Assembly (NCBI GenBank): GCA_015295835.1
Contig: DVEG01000024.1
Coordinates: 1 to 54,958 of the forward strand
DNA length: 54,958 bases
Source: Oscillatoriaceae cyanobacterium M7585_C2015_266
Lineage (GTDB): Bacteria; Cyanobacteriota; Cyanobacteriia; Cyanobacteriales; Oscillatoriaceae
Direction of reading: 5' to 3'
Positions 43,929-52,848 of this stretch are shown here, piece by piece; within the stretch, counting starts at the first letter, position 1, and every line of letters begins with the position of its first letter. Both the position numbers and the translations under genes were made by a program. The notes under the pieces are model-generated. The model made no database searches, was not told the DNA's origin, and worked only from the letters and a program-made list of their open reading frames with translations.

Positions 43929-45880
43929 AACCAACTTTCAATGCTACCCAAGTCAGAATCGCTTTTGAATGCCCGCGCCTGTTTTATTTAATAAAACGCT
44001 TTGGCGGAAAAAGCTTATTTTTAAACGAAAACACTCAGAACATTGGGATTGGCGAGAAGTTTCATAAGCTGGCTAGTAAATTAAACAAAATTCTCAAAGA
44101 AGATAAACGATTTTGCGAATTGTTCGCTCCGACAGCAAAGCAGCTAGATACAGCAGCGATCGCAAATCAAATACAAAGTTTTTTTTACGAATTAGAATTT
44201 TTCCCCTACCTGGAAAAAAATGCCAGCCAAGCATTTGCTCTTTACCAAATCTGGCAAGGTTTAAAACATCTCATCCAACACTGGGCAGAATTGCTAGTCA
44301 AAAATCGCCGTTTTTGCACTGCAGAGTCAGTCATCACTAAAACCTTGCAGGCAGAAGAAATTACCATCACTCACAATTTCAAATTACCAAATGGCAGTCA
44401 GTCAAAAATAACCGGCAAACTTGACACTTTAGTCTTTGACTGCGAGCAAAAACGCCTGTGCGTCGTCGAATACAAAACTTACAAGCCAGCCGATTTGTCA
44501 GCTCAATTAGCTCAGGTTGCTATCTATAGCTACATGCTGGCAAAAAAAGAAAATGTTCCGGTTGATTCAGCAGTCTACTGTATTTTTCCTGAATTTCAAG
44601 AATATCGCTATAGCTGGGAAGAATTAGAAAATACCGTACACGAGCTGATTCCCTACAAATTGCAACAGATGCAAGAATGGCTGGCATGGGAAAAATCCCA
44701 ACCCAACCCGCCGCCGCCTACACCTCAGCCTCACTTGTGCGAAATTTGCCCGCAGCGGGAAAAATGTCAGACTTTTTTTCAGGAAGCTGACAAACCGTCT
44801 AATCCGACAAGTAGCAGGCAGGATAAGCCTGATAACCAGCAGATTGTAGATACAGATGCCCTTGGCAAGCAGTTGGTGGAAATATTGCAATCTTTTAAGA
44901 TAGGTGTAGATTATGTAGGCGCAGCTGTAGCCCCGGCTTTTATTCGGATAAAACTTAAACCTCACCTAGGCGTAAAAATAGCTTCTCTACTGAAATTATC
45001 AAATGATTTGCAAGTGCAAATGGGAATATCATCTCCGCCTTTGATTGCTCCCCAAGCAGGTTATGTTAGCATAGATTTGCCAAGAAGCGCTCGCCAAATT
45101 CCTGTTTTTACAGATTATATCCAGCAGCAGGAATTGCCTTTAGACGCTCCGGTAAAAATTGCCCTCGGCGTTGACTTAAATAATTGCTTGATTGAGGCAA
45201 ATTTATCCGATCCTAATACCTGTCACTTTTTGGTAGGCGGCACCACCGGCAGCGGGAAAAGTGAATTTCTACGCAGTCTCCTCCTCAGCCTTATATACCG
45301 CTATTCTCCTCAGCACCTTCAAATAGCCCTCGTCGATCCCAAGCGCATAACTTTCCCTGAATTTGAAAAAATGGGCTGGCTCTACTCGCCTATTGTTAAA
45401 GAAAGCGAGCGCGCTATTGAATTAATGTCTGAATTGTGCGAAGAAATGAAATCTCGCTACCAAAAATTTGAATCCCTCCGCTGCTTTGATATCACCCAAT
45501 ACAATAGCAAAGCTACCCATCCCCTTCCCCGAATCGTTTGCATATTTGACGAATATGCTGATTTCATGGCTGAAAAAAAAAGCCGCGAAGCACTCGAACA
45601 GAGCATCAAGCAACTCGGCGCCAAATCTCGCGCTGCCGGCATTCACTTAATTATCGCCACTCAACGCCCAGAAGCTAAAATCGTCACTCCCCTCATCCGC
45701 TCCAATTTACCAGGGCGCATCGCCCTGCGTACCGCCAGTGAAGCAGACTCGAAAATTATCCTAGGAAACGATCAATCTTCAGCAGCTTACTTGCTCGGGA
45801 AAGGCGATTTATTATTCCAAGTCGGTTCGCAATTGCAGCGGTTGCAATCTCTATTGGCGAGGAATATTTCTATTCCCTAG
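43925..45880 (+). CDS. Cas4/RecB-type Fe-S nuclease fused to FtsK/SpoIIIE motor
   Basis: The product has 651 residues. Residues 1-285 form a PD-(D/E)XK nuclease: Cys16 in FECPRLFYL, His47 in GEKFHKLA, Asp167 in GKLDTLV, Glu183-x-Lys185 in VVEYKTY, Gln197-x3-Tyr201. Cys272, Cys275 and Cys281 (CEICPQREKC) with Cys16 make the 4Fe-4S set of Cas4/AddB. All catalytic positions are present. A polar linker leads to an FtsK core (about 310-650): the domain GVDYVGAAVAPAFIRIKLKP, Walker A GGTTGSGKS (438-446), DPKRITFPEF, Walker B IVCIFDEYADF (Asp542-Glu543), and IIATQRPEAKIVTPLIRSNL. The FtsK membrane and gamma domains are absent. It is probably a DNA translocase that cuts DNA. Confidence 0.88.
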   Translation: MKPTFNATQVRIAFECPRLFYLIKRFGGKSLFLNENTQNIGIGEKFHKLASKLNKILKEDKRFCELFAPTAKQLDTAAIANQIQSFFYELEFFPYLEKNASQAFALYQIWQGLKHLIQHWAELLVKNRRFCTAESVITKTLQAEEITITHNFKLPNGSQSKITGKLDTLVFDCEQKRLCVVEYKTYKPADLSAQLAQVAIYSYMLAKKENVPVDSAVYCIFPEFQEYRYSWEELENTVHELIPYKLQQMQEWLAWEKSQPNPPPPTPQPHLCEICPQREKCQTFFQEADKPSNPTSSRQDKPDNQQIVDTDALGKQLVEILQSFKIGVDYVGAAVAPAFIRIKLKPHLGVKIASLLKLSNDLQVQMGISSPPLIAPQAGYVSIDLPRSARQIPVFTDYIQQQELPLDAPVKIALGVDLNNCLIEANLSDPNTCHFLVGGTTGSGKSEFLRSLLLSLIYRYSPQHLQIALVDPKRITFPEFEKMGWLYSPIVKESERAIELMSELCEEMKSRYQKFESLRCFDITQYNSKATHPLPRIVCIFDEYADFMAEKKSREALEQSIKQLGAKSRAAGIHLIIATQRPEAKIVTPLIRSNLPGRIALRTASEADSKIILGNDQSSAAYLLGKGDLLFQVGSQLQRLQSLLARNISIP

Positions 45881-45990
45881 TTAGTTGTCTAGTTAGTTAC
45901 GCTCGCTCCAGGCTCCCGGCGCAGTAGATTTTACATCTATATTCTAGCTAGGCATTTTTCGGCTTTTGCCCCGCCGAGACGAGTGATTTC

Positions 45991-46110
45991 CATCACCTCT
46001 TGTCTTTAGCAAACGTCACGCGCCAGCTTGAAATTTCATCACCCGAAAACACTAGAAACATCACCCGAAATCGCTCAAAACATCACCGAATCTACATTCC
46101 AGCGTCACTC
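45991..46110. repeat. array of six CATCAC/CGTCAC cores spaced 22-23 bp
   Basis: Cores start at 45991 (CATCACCT), 46014 (CGTCACGC), 46037 (CATCACCC), 46059 (CATCACCC), 46081 (CATCACCG) and 46103 (CGTCACTC). Spacings are 23, 23, 22, 22 and 22 bases, about two helical turns. The units beginning 46037 and 46059 also match in their flanks (CATCACCCGAAA, then xCxCTxxAAA). The period is not a multiple of three, so it is not a protein repeat. It fits a multi-site protein-binding or iteron-like region. It lies between the nuclease-FtsK gene and the small gene at 46188. Confidence 0.55.
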
Positions 46111-46187
46111 ACTAATCTTGGGAAAACCCAGATACTACAGGTATCGAACACAGACACCCTCTCTATTCCAAAGATTTGTGAGGCGTT

Positions 46188-46427
46188 ATGATGGTACTGA
46201 TTCGCCAGGTTGTTGAAGAAGTTTTGAAAACTGGTTATCTAACTTTAGAGACTGAGGAACAATTGCGGCAACTATTAGCTGAACAGTACGATTTGGATGA
46301 TTTGAATGCATTTATGCTCCTGCAACATGCAGTAATGTCTGGGCGCATAAAGCAGCAGTCAAGAGAATTACGCCGTAACCGACAGCTCAATAGTGGAATG
46401 ACTAGCGAACTGCCGCGTGAAGATTAA
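46188..46427 (+). CDS. small conserved cyanobacterial helical protein
   Basis: 79 residues: MMVLIRQVVEEVLKTGYLTL, then EEQLRQLLAEQYDLDDLNAF and LLQHAVMSGRIKQQSRELRR. It is similar in style to small cyanobacterial proteins with repeated LxxVLxxGYLT...EEQLR segments. Function is unknown. It lies 308 bases past the nuclease-FtsK stop, behind the 22-bp-spaced motif array, which may be its regulatory region. Whether it belongs to the cluster is not shown. Confidence 0.65.
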   Translation: MMVLIRQVVEEVLKTGYLTLETEEQLRQLLAEQYDLDDLNAFMLLQHAVMSGRIKQQSRELRRNRQLNSGMTSELPRED

Positions 46428-46738
46428 TTTTATTTAGAGAAGCACAGAAATATATAATTGGCTGGATATTTACAGGGTGCCAAGCCTTCAGAAATTGAAA
46501 CTTGAGTATTATTCTGATAGAATTTGTACAACTACTTCAGCAACGATGGCGTTATACGCAGTAGCTGAATAGTTAACCTTGGGGCATAGGGTGTCTGTCT
46601 ATGGAGACGATAGGATTTGCCTAGCCAAAAGAAGCAGGAAATCTCTCTCGTGAGGTTAACAAGAAGCAAGCGCTGTAATAGTCATAGTAAGCGGGGGAAA
46701 GTTTTACAATTCTAATCAGAAATTTCTATCTATATTTT
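46428..46738. other. intergenic region before ileS 3' end
   Basis: About 310 bases. A decayed frame around 46458-46550 reads LAGYLQGAKPSEIET and then stops; no transposase motif is secure. Nothing else is recognised. Confidence 0.3.
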
Positions 46739-46765
46739 CTCCCTACTCATTTGCAGAGTAGGGAG
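46739..46765. repeat. perfect hairpin downstream of ileS
   Basis: CTCCCTACTC (46739-46748), loop ATTTGCA, GAGTAGGGAG (46756-46765). On the ileS (minus) strand it is followed by AAAATATAG rather than a U tract, so if it ends ileS transcripts it is not a canonical intrinsic terminator. Confidence 0.55.
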
Positions 46766-46788
46766 CAAGTTTCCCACCCTGACAGGGT

Positions 46789-49698
46789 TTAGAATTCGCC
46801 AGTTAAGGCGGAAATGCAACGCTCGCACAGGAGTGGATATTCTGCTGATTTCCCTACATAAGGAGAGTAATTCCAACAGCGCTCGCATTTTTCTCCTTCA
46901 GCCCTTACCACTCCGATTCCCAGAGTTTCCGATTGCGAACTATATTGCAATCCTTCCAAGGCTTGCGGCGATTCTAGCAATTCCACCTGAGAAGTAATGA
47001 ATAGGTAACGCAATTCGTCTACGTTATTCGATGCCGGGGAAAGGTTAGAATCGGATTGGGGATTGAGTGCTTGCAGTTTTTCTCGGAGTTCTAAATCAGC
47101 AACATACAACATTACTTTAGCTTCTAAAGAAGAGCCGATAGTTTTTTCTGCACGGGCACGTTCGAGAACTTTGTTAACTTCTCCTCGGATATTGCGCAGT
47201 TGTTCCCAGAATTTAGCTAGTTCTGGATTTTTCCAGTTTTCTTCTATTTTCACCCAGCCTGATTCAAACACAGATTTGTAGGGTGTGGGGTAGGGGAGAA
47301 ATTGCCATATATCTTCTGCTAAATGGCAGAGTACTGGAGCAATTCCTCGCGCCAAATTTTCCAGAGCGATCGCCATTACTGTTTGCACACTGCGTCGCCG
47401 CCTGGAATTTGGAGAGCTAATATAAAGCCTATCTTTTGCTATATCTAGATAGAAATTCGACAAATCTACCACGCAAAAATTCTGTACCGTTTGGAAAAAC
47501 CGGAAAAATTGATAACTTTCAAACGCAGCAGTTACTTCCCCAAAAACTTCCGTCATCCTGTGCAGCAGGTAGCGATCTAGTTGTGGCATTTTTTCATAAG
47601 GCACCGCCTTTTTTGCCGGCTCGAAATCATACAAATTTCCCAACAAAAAGCGAGCCGTATTACGAATTTTCCCACGCACATCGCTCAACTGCTTGAGAAT
47701 ATTTTTGCCGATGGAAACATCTGAAGAATAATCCACCGACGACACCCACAAGCGCAGCACATCTGCTCCGTAGGGTGGTTCTTCTTTTTGATTTTTGCCC
47801 CCCTCGATAACAATTTTGGGATCCACCACATTTCCCAAAGATTTGCTCATCTTCCGCCCTTGCTCATCTAATGTAAAGCCGTGAGTCAGAACTTTTTTAT
47901 AGGGAGCAATTCCATTATTAGCAACACTGGTTAATAAACTGGATTGAAACCAACCGCGATGCTGATCCGATCCTTCCAGATACATATCGGCGGGATAGCG
48001 CAATTCCGGGCGCCGCGCTACTACTGCCGCCCAAGAGGAGCCGGAGTCAAACCAAACATCCATAGTATCGGTGCCTTTGCGGTAGGTTTTGCCGTTATTG
48101 CGGTAGGAGGGCGGCAATAATTCTTCTACCGGAAGTTCCCACCAAGCGTCGGAGCCTTTTTCGGCGATAATTTTTTGAACGTAAGCAATAGTTTCTTCGT
48201 TGATTAGAGGTTCTCCAGTTGATTCTTCATAGAAAACTGGGATAGGTACGCCCCAACTCCGCTGACGGGAAATACACCAGTCAGAGCGTTCGGAAACCAT
48301 TGCGGTGATACGGTTTTCGCCTTGAGGGGGAATCCACTCTACGGAGGCGATCGCTTCTAAAGCTTGTTTACGGAAACCTTCTACCGACGCAAACCACTGC
48401 TCAGTTGCTCGAAAGATAGTAGGTTTCTTCGTACGCCAGTCATAAGGATACTTATGCCTATATGGTTCTTCCTTAAGTAAACAACCCGCCTTAGCGAGGG
48501 CTTCTACTACTGCCTTGTTACCTTCATCAAGTACATTCAACCCGGCAAACTGCCCCGCTTCTTCAGTAAATTTGCCATCTTCGTCTACAGGTGCAAAGAT
48601 AGGCAAACCGTAGCGCAAACCTACTTCATAGTCTTCTTGACCATGTCCAGGGGCGGTATGAACCAAACCCGTACCCGACTCGGTTGTGACGTAATCACCG
48701 CCGATGACAATTTTACCGCAGCGCTCATATAGTGGGTGTTTATAAATAGAATTTTCCAGTGCCGCGCCTTTCGCCGTGGCTTTGATTGTCATACTGGTGT
48801 TAAAAGTCGCCGCCAGCTTATCTGCCAAATCGGCAGCCACAATCAGATATTTTTGATTACCAAGTTCCGCCCCTACTTCCACCACAGCATAAGTTAGTTC
48901 TGGGTTAACGCTCACCGCCAAGTTTGCCGGAATTGTCCAGGGCGTCGTCGTCCAGATAGCAACGCCGAGATTAGGTAAATATTGCTGCCATTCACTGGGT
49001 ACGGTTGACGACAGTTCAACCATTGGAAAGGCGGCGTAGAGGCTGCGGGAAACGTGAAGTGGTTTTCCTTCTAAATCTTCGGGATATTCTAATTCGGCTT
49101 CCGCGAGGGCGGTTTTAGAACTGGGGCTCCAATGTACTGGCTTACGTCCTCGATATATATAGCCTTTGAGAAACATTTTGCCGAAGACGCCAATCTGTGC
49201 TGCTTCGTAATCGGGAGTGAGAGTTAAATATGGGTTATCCCAGTCGCCCCATACGCCGTAGCGCTGGAAGTCTTTTTTCTGTTGTTCAACTGTTTTGAGG
49301 GCAAAGTCGCGAGCTTTCTGGCGCAGTTTTATCGGCGTGAGCTGCTGGCGTTCTTCTGGCTTCATCTCTTGCAAGACTTTCAGCTCAATGGGCAAGCCGT
49401 GACAATCCCATCCAGGAACAAAGCGGACTTGGCGCCCTTTCATCAGGTGGTATTTGTTAATAATATCTTTGAGAATTTTATTTAAAGCGTGGCCCATGTG
49501 TAGTGTGCCATTGGCGTAAGGTGGGCCATCGTGCAGGATAAACAGCTCGCCGGGGTTTTCTCGTGACAGGCGCTCGTAAATTTTTTGTTCTGCCCAAAAT
49601 TTCTGTAGTTCGGGTTCGCGCTTGACGGCGTTGGCACGCATGTCAAATTGAGTTTGGGGCAGGTTTACTGTATCTTTATAACTCTTTGCTTCTGTCAC
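46789..49698 (-). CDS. ileS: isoleucyl-tRNA synthetase
   Basis: 969 residues, GTG start at 49698. This class I synthetase charges tRNA-Ile. Visible features are the HIGH motif as TLHMGHALNK near residue 63, the editing (CP1) domain with TTTPWTIPANLAVSVNP and GTGLVHTAPGHGQEDYEVG, WFDSGSSW, the KMSKS motif GRKMSKSLGNV, and a C-terminal zinc ribbon (CERCWNYSPYVGKSAEY then LLCERC). Length and zinc ribbon match the bacterial (IleS1) type. It is monocistronic and divergent from the RTX gene. Confidence 0.97.
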   Translation of the reverse strand: MTEAKSYKDTVNLPQTQFDMRANAVKREPELQKFWAEQKIYERLSRENPGELFILHDGPPYANGTLHMGHALNKILKDIINKYHLMKGRQVRFVPGWDCHGLPIELKVLQEMKPEERQQLTPIKLRQKARDFALKTVEQQKKDFQRYGVWGDWDNPYLTLTPDYEAAQIGVFGKMFLKGYIYRGRKPVHWSPSSKTALAEAELEYPEDLEGKPLHVSRSLYAAFPMVELSSTVPSEWQQYLPNLGVAIWTTTPWTIPANLAVSVNPELTYAVVEVGAELGNQKYLIVAADLADKLAATFNTSMTIKATAKGAALENSIYKHPLYERCGKIVIGGDYVTTESGTGLVHTAPGHGQEDYEVGLRYGLPIFAPVDEDGKFTEEAGQFAGLNVLDEGNKAVVEALAKAGCLLKEEPYRHKYPYDWRTKKPTIFRATEQWFASVEGFRKQALEAIASVEWIPPQGENRITAMVSERSDWCISRQRSWGVPIPVFYEESTGEPLINEETIAYVQKIIAEKGSDAWWELPVEELLPPSYRNNGKTYRKGTDTMDVWFDSGSSWAAVVARRPELRYPADMYLEGSDQHRGWFQSSLLTSVANNGIAPYKKVLTHGFTLDEQGRKMSKSLGNVVDPKIVIEGGKNQKEEPPYGADVLRLWVSSVDYSSDVSIGKNILKQLSDVRGKIRNTARFLLGNLYDFEPAKKAVPYEKMPQLDRYLLHRMTEVFGEVTAAFESYQFFRFFQTVQNFCVVDLSNFYLDIAKDRLYISSPNSRRRRSVQTVMAIALENLARGIAPVLCHLAEDIWQFLPYPTPYKSVFESGWVKIEENWKNPELAKFWEQLRNIRGEVNKVLERARAEKTIGSSLEAKVMLYVADLELREKLQALNPQSDSNLSPASNNVDELRYLFITSQVELLESPQALEGLQYSSQSETLGIGVVRAEGEKCERCWNYSPYVGKSAEYPLLCERCISALTGEF

Positions 49699-49828
49699 GG
49701 TTGGATGCGGATAAGAGAGAGTTGTTGGATTTCTATTATAAGATCTGTCAGAGACAAGTAGGGCTATACTGCAATTTCTAGTTGTTCGTTAGGTTCTCAT
49801 ATTTTAATACAGAACCTGAAGGTTGTAT

Positions 49829-50737
49829 ATGAACGATTCTATTAGCAGCGATTTGTTGCTTGCTGAGCTATCTGCACTTACTCCCATCAGCTCGCCTCCG
49901 TTGAACCCGGCTAACAACCCTTTCTATAATCCTAACTTTTTCGATCTAAATTTCGATCCTGTCATCCCTGACGCTGTTGAGCTGACTCCCAGACTATTGA
50001 CGGGTTTTGTAGGGGGTTTGCGCGCCTTGGCTGGCAACGATGTGGTGAAGGGTTCGGTAGATTCTGAACTTATCAATGGTAATGCCGGCACTGACTCTAT
50101 TTTTGGCAGCGGGGGAAACGATGTCCTGCTGGGTGGCCGAGATATGGACATCTTATTTGGTGGGGCAGGCAACGATACCCTCAACGGCAATAAGGATAAT
50201 GATTACGCTTATGGAGAGGAAGGAAATGATTTTGTTCGCGGGGGGCAAGGGAATGACAATCTCGTCGGTGGGGCGGGTAATGATACGCTTATCGGCGATT
50301 TTGGCATTGATAAACTTTGGGGAAGTGAAGGGGCTGATTTGTTTGTACTCAGACGAAAAACGGCAGCACCTGCGCAGGAAATTGGTTCGGCTCAGCCGCC
50401 TTCTGGGAATATATTTGACGGAGTTGTAGATGAGATCCCAGCTGATTTTATTCTTGATTACAATGCTGCCCAAGGAGATGCCCTCGCTCTTACTGGCGGA
50501 TTAACGGTTAATGATATTATTTTAACTGAGAGATTTTTGACAATCGGTGACGCCAGAGATTATGATAGTAGTGGACCTTTTCTGCCTTGGATGATAAGAA
50601 CGTTAGAATTTAGAATTGAAAATATAACGGCGACAATAATCTCTGAGGCTAGTACTGGAAAAATTCTCGGTTTGGTTAAAGAGGTTTCTCCTGAGGATTT
50701 GCAGTTTATTACTGTAGCGGATAGTGCGCTTACTTGA
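49829..50737 (+). CDS. RTX-type calcium-binding protein
   Basis: 302 residues from the ATG at 49829; a TTG two codons earlier is also open. After a Pro/Asn-rich start, residues about 70-165 carry nonapeptide RTX repeats (GNAGTDSIFGSGGNDVLLGG, GGAGNDTLNG, GGQGNDNLVGGAGNDTLIGD) that bind calcium in a beta roll. The C-terminal 120 residues resemble the aspartate-rich end domains of cyanobacterial RTX proteins (FILDYNAAQGDALAL). It is probably exported by a type I system; none is encoded here. The target is unknown. Confidence 0.85.
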   Translation: MNDSISSDLLLAELSALTPISSPPLNPANNPFYNPNFFDLNFDPVIPDAVELTPRLLTGFVGGLRALAGNDVVKGSVDSELINGNAGTDSIFGSGGNDVLLGGRDMDILFGGAGNDTLNGNKDNDYAYGEEGNDFVRGGQGNDNLVGGAGNDTLIGDFGIDKLWGSEGADLFVLRRKTAAPAQEIGSAQPPSGNIFDGVVDEIPADFILDYNAAQGDALALTGGLTVNDIILTERFLTIGDARDYDSSGPFLPWMIRTLEFRIENITATIISEASTGKILGLVKEVSPEDLQFITVADSALT

Positions 50738-50810
50738 AATTGGGCAAGCGCTCGCTATTGAAATATTAGTACTCGTACTAACCATCAAACCTTACCCCTT
50801 AATTTTATTA

Positions 50811-52298
50811 CTAACCCGGTTGCAAAGAATCTTCACCCTCAGAAAATGACGGCATTTGTATAGGCGCTTCGGCAGATTTTTTAGCAGTTTCTACCAGTGC
50901 CGGAGCATCGACGCGTTGGCAAGTAATTAATTCAGCAAAACCCTGTTTCTCCGACGACGTTTGTGACTCCTCCTTGGCTGTAGCAGTTTCAATAGCTTCT
51001 GGCGAAACTTCCGCAGGCGGCACAATTTTAACTTCGGCAGCAACTTCTTCCACAGGTATTTCTGTAGTTTCTTTTATTTCAACAGCTGCTTCTCCGGCAG
51101 CTTCTACTATTTCTGCTACCATTTCCGATGCCGGCAGATTTGAGTGCATTAATTCCGGAGCTTTTTCTATAGTATCGCTAGTTTCGGCAAGTGTTTCGAC
51201 TTCGGCAGTTTCGACAGAGATTTCAGTTGTTTCAACAGCGGTTGCCTTTTCTTCCTGCCCTGACTCGCTTGCCTGTGCAGGCTCAGAAAGAGTAGTGTCG
51301 ATTTCCAGCGTTGCCTCAACTTCTAGGGGCAATTCTTCCTCTTCTACAATCTTGCTTTTGTCTATTATCTGTGACTCGGATTTCTTAACAGGGGCTTCAG
51401 GTTTTGCTTTTTTAACCTTACCGAAAAGCTCTCCTATCCCTCTAGAGAGGGCAGTCACTAAACCTGTGACGGGTGCTAGAAGATTGCTACTACCTTTTTT
51501 AGCTATTGTCGATTTGACGACAATGTTGTCTTTCGATTCTGCTTTTGTCGCGACAGCTTTTTCTTCTATTTTTAGCTCTTGAGGTTCTGGTTCAAATCCT
51601 TCCTCTATATCAAAATTATCATCTTCGGCAGTTGCTCCTGAGAGTGCTGCAGCACTAGGTAATTGCTCTGTAGCCGGCAAGTCTTCTGTTGTTGGCGGGG
51701 TGACTTCTGGTGATTCTATTGCCGAAATGGGAACTTCTGGGGCATCGGTGGTAGTGCTTCCTGAGAGTGCGGCTGCAGCCGGTAAGTCTTCTGTTGTTGG
51801 CAGCGTGACTTCTGGGGATTCTACTGTTGAGGAGATGATTTCTGGGGCATTACGCGCATTTTCCCCAGTCGCTATTTCAGACGTTATTTCTTCAAGCCCT
51901 CGCTCTTCTACAGACTCCGTGATTTCTTGCTTTTCCGGCGTTGTCGCAACTACTGCAGGGCGCTGAAAGAATTTTAGCCAGCTAGCGCGTAGCGGCGAGA
52001 CTGCTGCTTGCAAAGTTTCCTGTGATACAGGGGTTTGCAATTCACTAGGTGTGACTTGCCGCCGTAGTTGCAGCGTTTGCCAACCAAACCATACTATCAG
52101 CGCTACACTTGCAATTTGTCCTAATAAAACGGCACCGGTTATCCGCCCTGCACAAAACCATAATACCAAGGCGTAAAACAATCCTACTCCACTCCATATA
52201 AAGTCCCCTTTCCGGTGGACTTCTGGAAAAAAGAATGCAGACATATAATATATAAAGCTGCCCACCAAGACTGTTATGGCCAAAATGTACGCTAGCAT
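50811..52298 (-). CDS. ycf66: Ycf66 family protein with long acidic tail
   Basis: 495 residues from the ATG at 52298 (MLAYILAITVLVGSFIYYMS). An upstream TTG nine codons earlier is less likely. Residues 1-90 contain three membrane helices and WSGVGLFYALVLWFCAGRITG, the conserved Ycf66 domain. The remaining 400 residues are Glu/Ala/Ser/Thr/Pro-rich and probably disordered, with an internal duplication: ESPEVT.PTTEDLPA occurs twice, each followed by AAALSG. Ycf66 is found in cyanobacteria and some plastids; its role is unknown. It is convergent with the RTX gene. Confidence 0.85.
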   Translation of the reverse strand: MLAYILAITVLVGSFIYYMSAFFFPEVHRKGDFIWSGVGLFYALVLWFCAGRITGAVLLGQIASVALIVWFGWQTLQLRRQVTPSELQTPVSQETLQAAVSPLRASWLKFFQRPAVVATTPEKQEITESVEERGLEEITSEIATGENARNAPEIISSTVESPEVTLPTTEDLPAAAALSGSTTTDAPEVPISAIESPEVTPPTTEDLPATEQLPSAAALSGATAEDDNFDIEEGFEPEPQELKIEEKAVATKAESKDNIVVKSTIAKKGSSNLLAPVTGLVTALSRGIGELFGKVKKAKPEAPVKKSESQIIDKSKIVEEEELPLEVEATLEIDTTLSEPAQASESGQEEKATAVETTEISVETAEVETLAETSDTIEKAPELMHSNLPASEMVAEIVEAAGEAAVEIKETTEIPVEEVAAEVKIVPPAEVSPEAIETATAKEESQTSSEKQGFAELITCQRVDAPALVETAKKSAEAPIQMPSFSEGEDSLQPG

Positions 52299-52445
52299 GG
52301 TGCCGGAACTCCCGCTGTAACACAATCAGACAAACTGCCGATTTGTCTTATTAAGCTTATTCTAGCGGTCGGGCGGTATTTTTTATTTATGTCCTTTCGA
52401 GGTAACTCTCTTATCGATTGAGAAACTCTCTTACAAACTGGATTG

Positions 52446-52475
52446 TTGACGTTTGCCTTTAATGTTTGCTAGTAT
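52446..52475 (+). promoter_or_regulatory. promoter upstream of the small secreted-protein gene
   Basis: TTGACG (52446-52451), an 18-base spacer and TAGTAT (52470-52475). The leader to the GTG at 52555 would be about 73 bases. Direct repeats AACTCTCTTA occur just upstream (about 52404 and 52426). Confidence 0.45.
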
Positions 52476-52554
52476 CTAGGAGGTATAAAAAGTCTTTCTC
52501 GGTGCTTCTACTTCGCTACAATTAAGGAGCTACTAGAAAAATAGGAGAAAATTT

Positions 52555-52848
52555 GTGTTAGTAGTTGTTTTGGCTGCCCTCCTCGTCGGGGCTGCTGGTA
52601 TCGCCTATTCAAAGCTAGTATATGCCGAAAACTCAAGCGCTCGCTCAATGGCGGGCCAAAGGGCTAAGCATTTCTGCCCCCTAGTTGACAGTCGATTTCA
52701 GCTCCGGGCTTGGGAGCGCACGATTACAGGCAACAGCATTTACTATATTCTTGATACAGAAGGCAAACATATCCTCAAGTTTTTTTGCGGAATATTTGAT
52801 TTAGAGCGATCGCTCACAGCAAGCTGCGCCTCCATTATCATACCATAA
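52555..52848 (+). CDS. small protein with signal-anchor sequence
   Basis: 97 residues, GTG start behind AGGAGAAAATTT, a good Shine-Dalgarno. Residues 1-24 are hydrophobic (LVVVLAALLVGAAGIAYSKL) and end in VYA before ENSS, a possible signal-peptidase site. The rest contains three Cys and GNSIYYILDTEGKHILKFF. No family is recognised. A promoter-like sequence lies upstream. Confidence 0.5.
   Translation: MLVVVLAALLVGAAGIAYSKLVYAENSSARSMAGQRAKHFCPLVDSRFQLRAWERTITGNSIYYILDTEGKHILKFFCGIFDLERSLTASCASIIIP

Noticed and set aside
45991-46110. CRISPR array
   Set aside because: Shared cores are only 8-12 bp with about 10-bp intervals, far shorter than CRISPR repeats and spacers.
46000-46191. 63-codon plus-strand ORF across the 22-bp-spaced motif array
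   Set aside because: The motif period is not a multiple of three and the frame shows no protein-like pattern; the array is better read as DNA-level repeats.
46616-46700. Possible structured RNA between 46188 gene and ileS
   Set aside because: No conserved fold or promoter could be drawn with confidence from one sequence.
50974-51966. Ser/Val-rich plus-strand frames opposite ycf66
   Set aside because: Shadow of the Glu/Ala/Thr-rich tail in the opposite frame.
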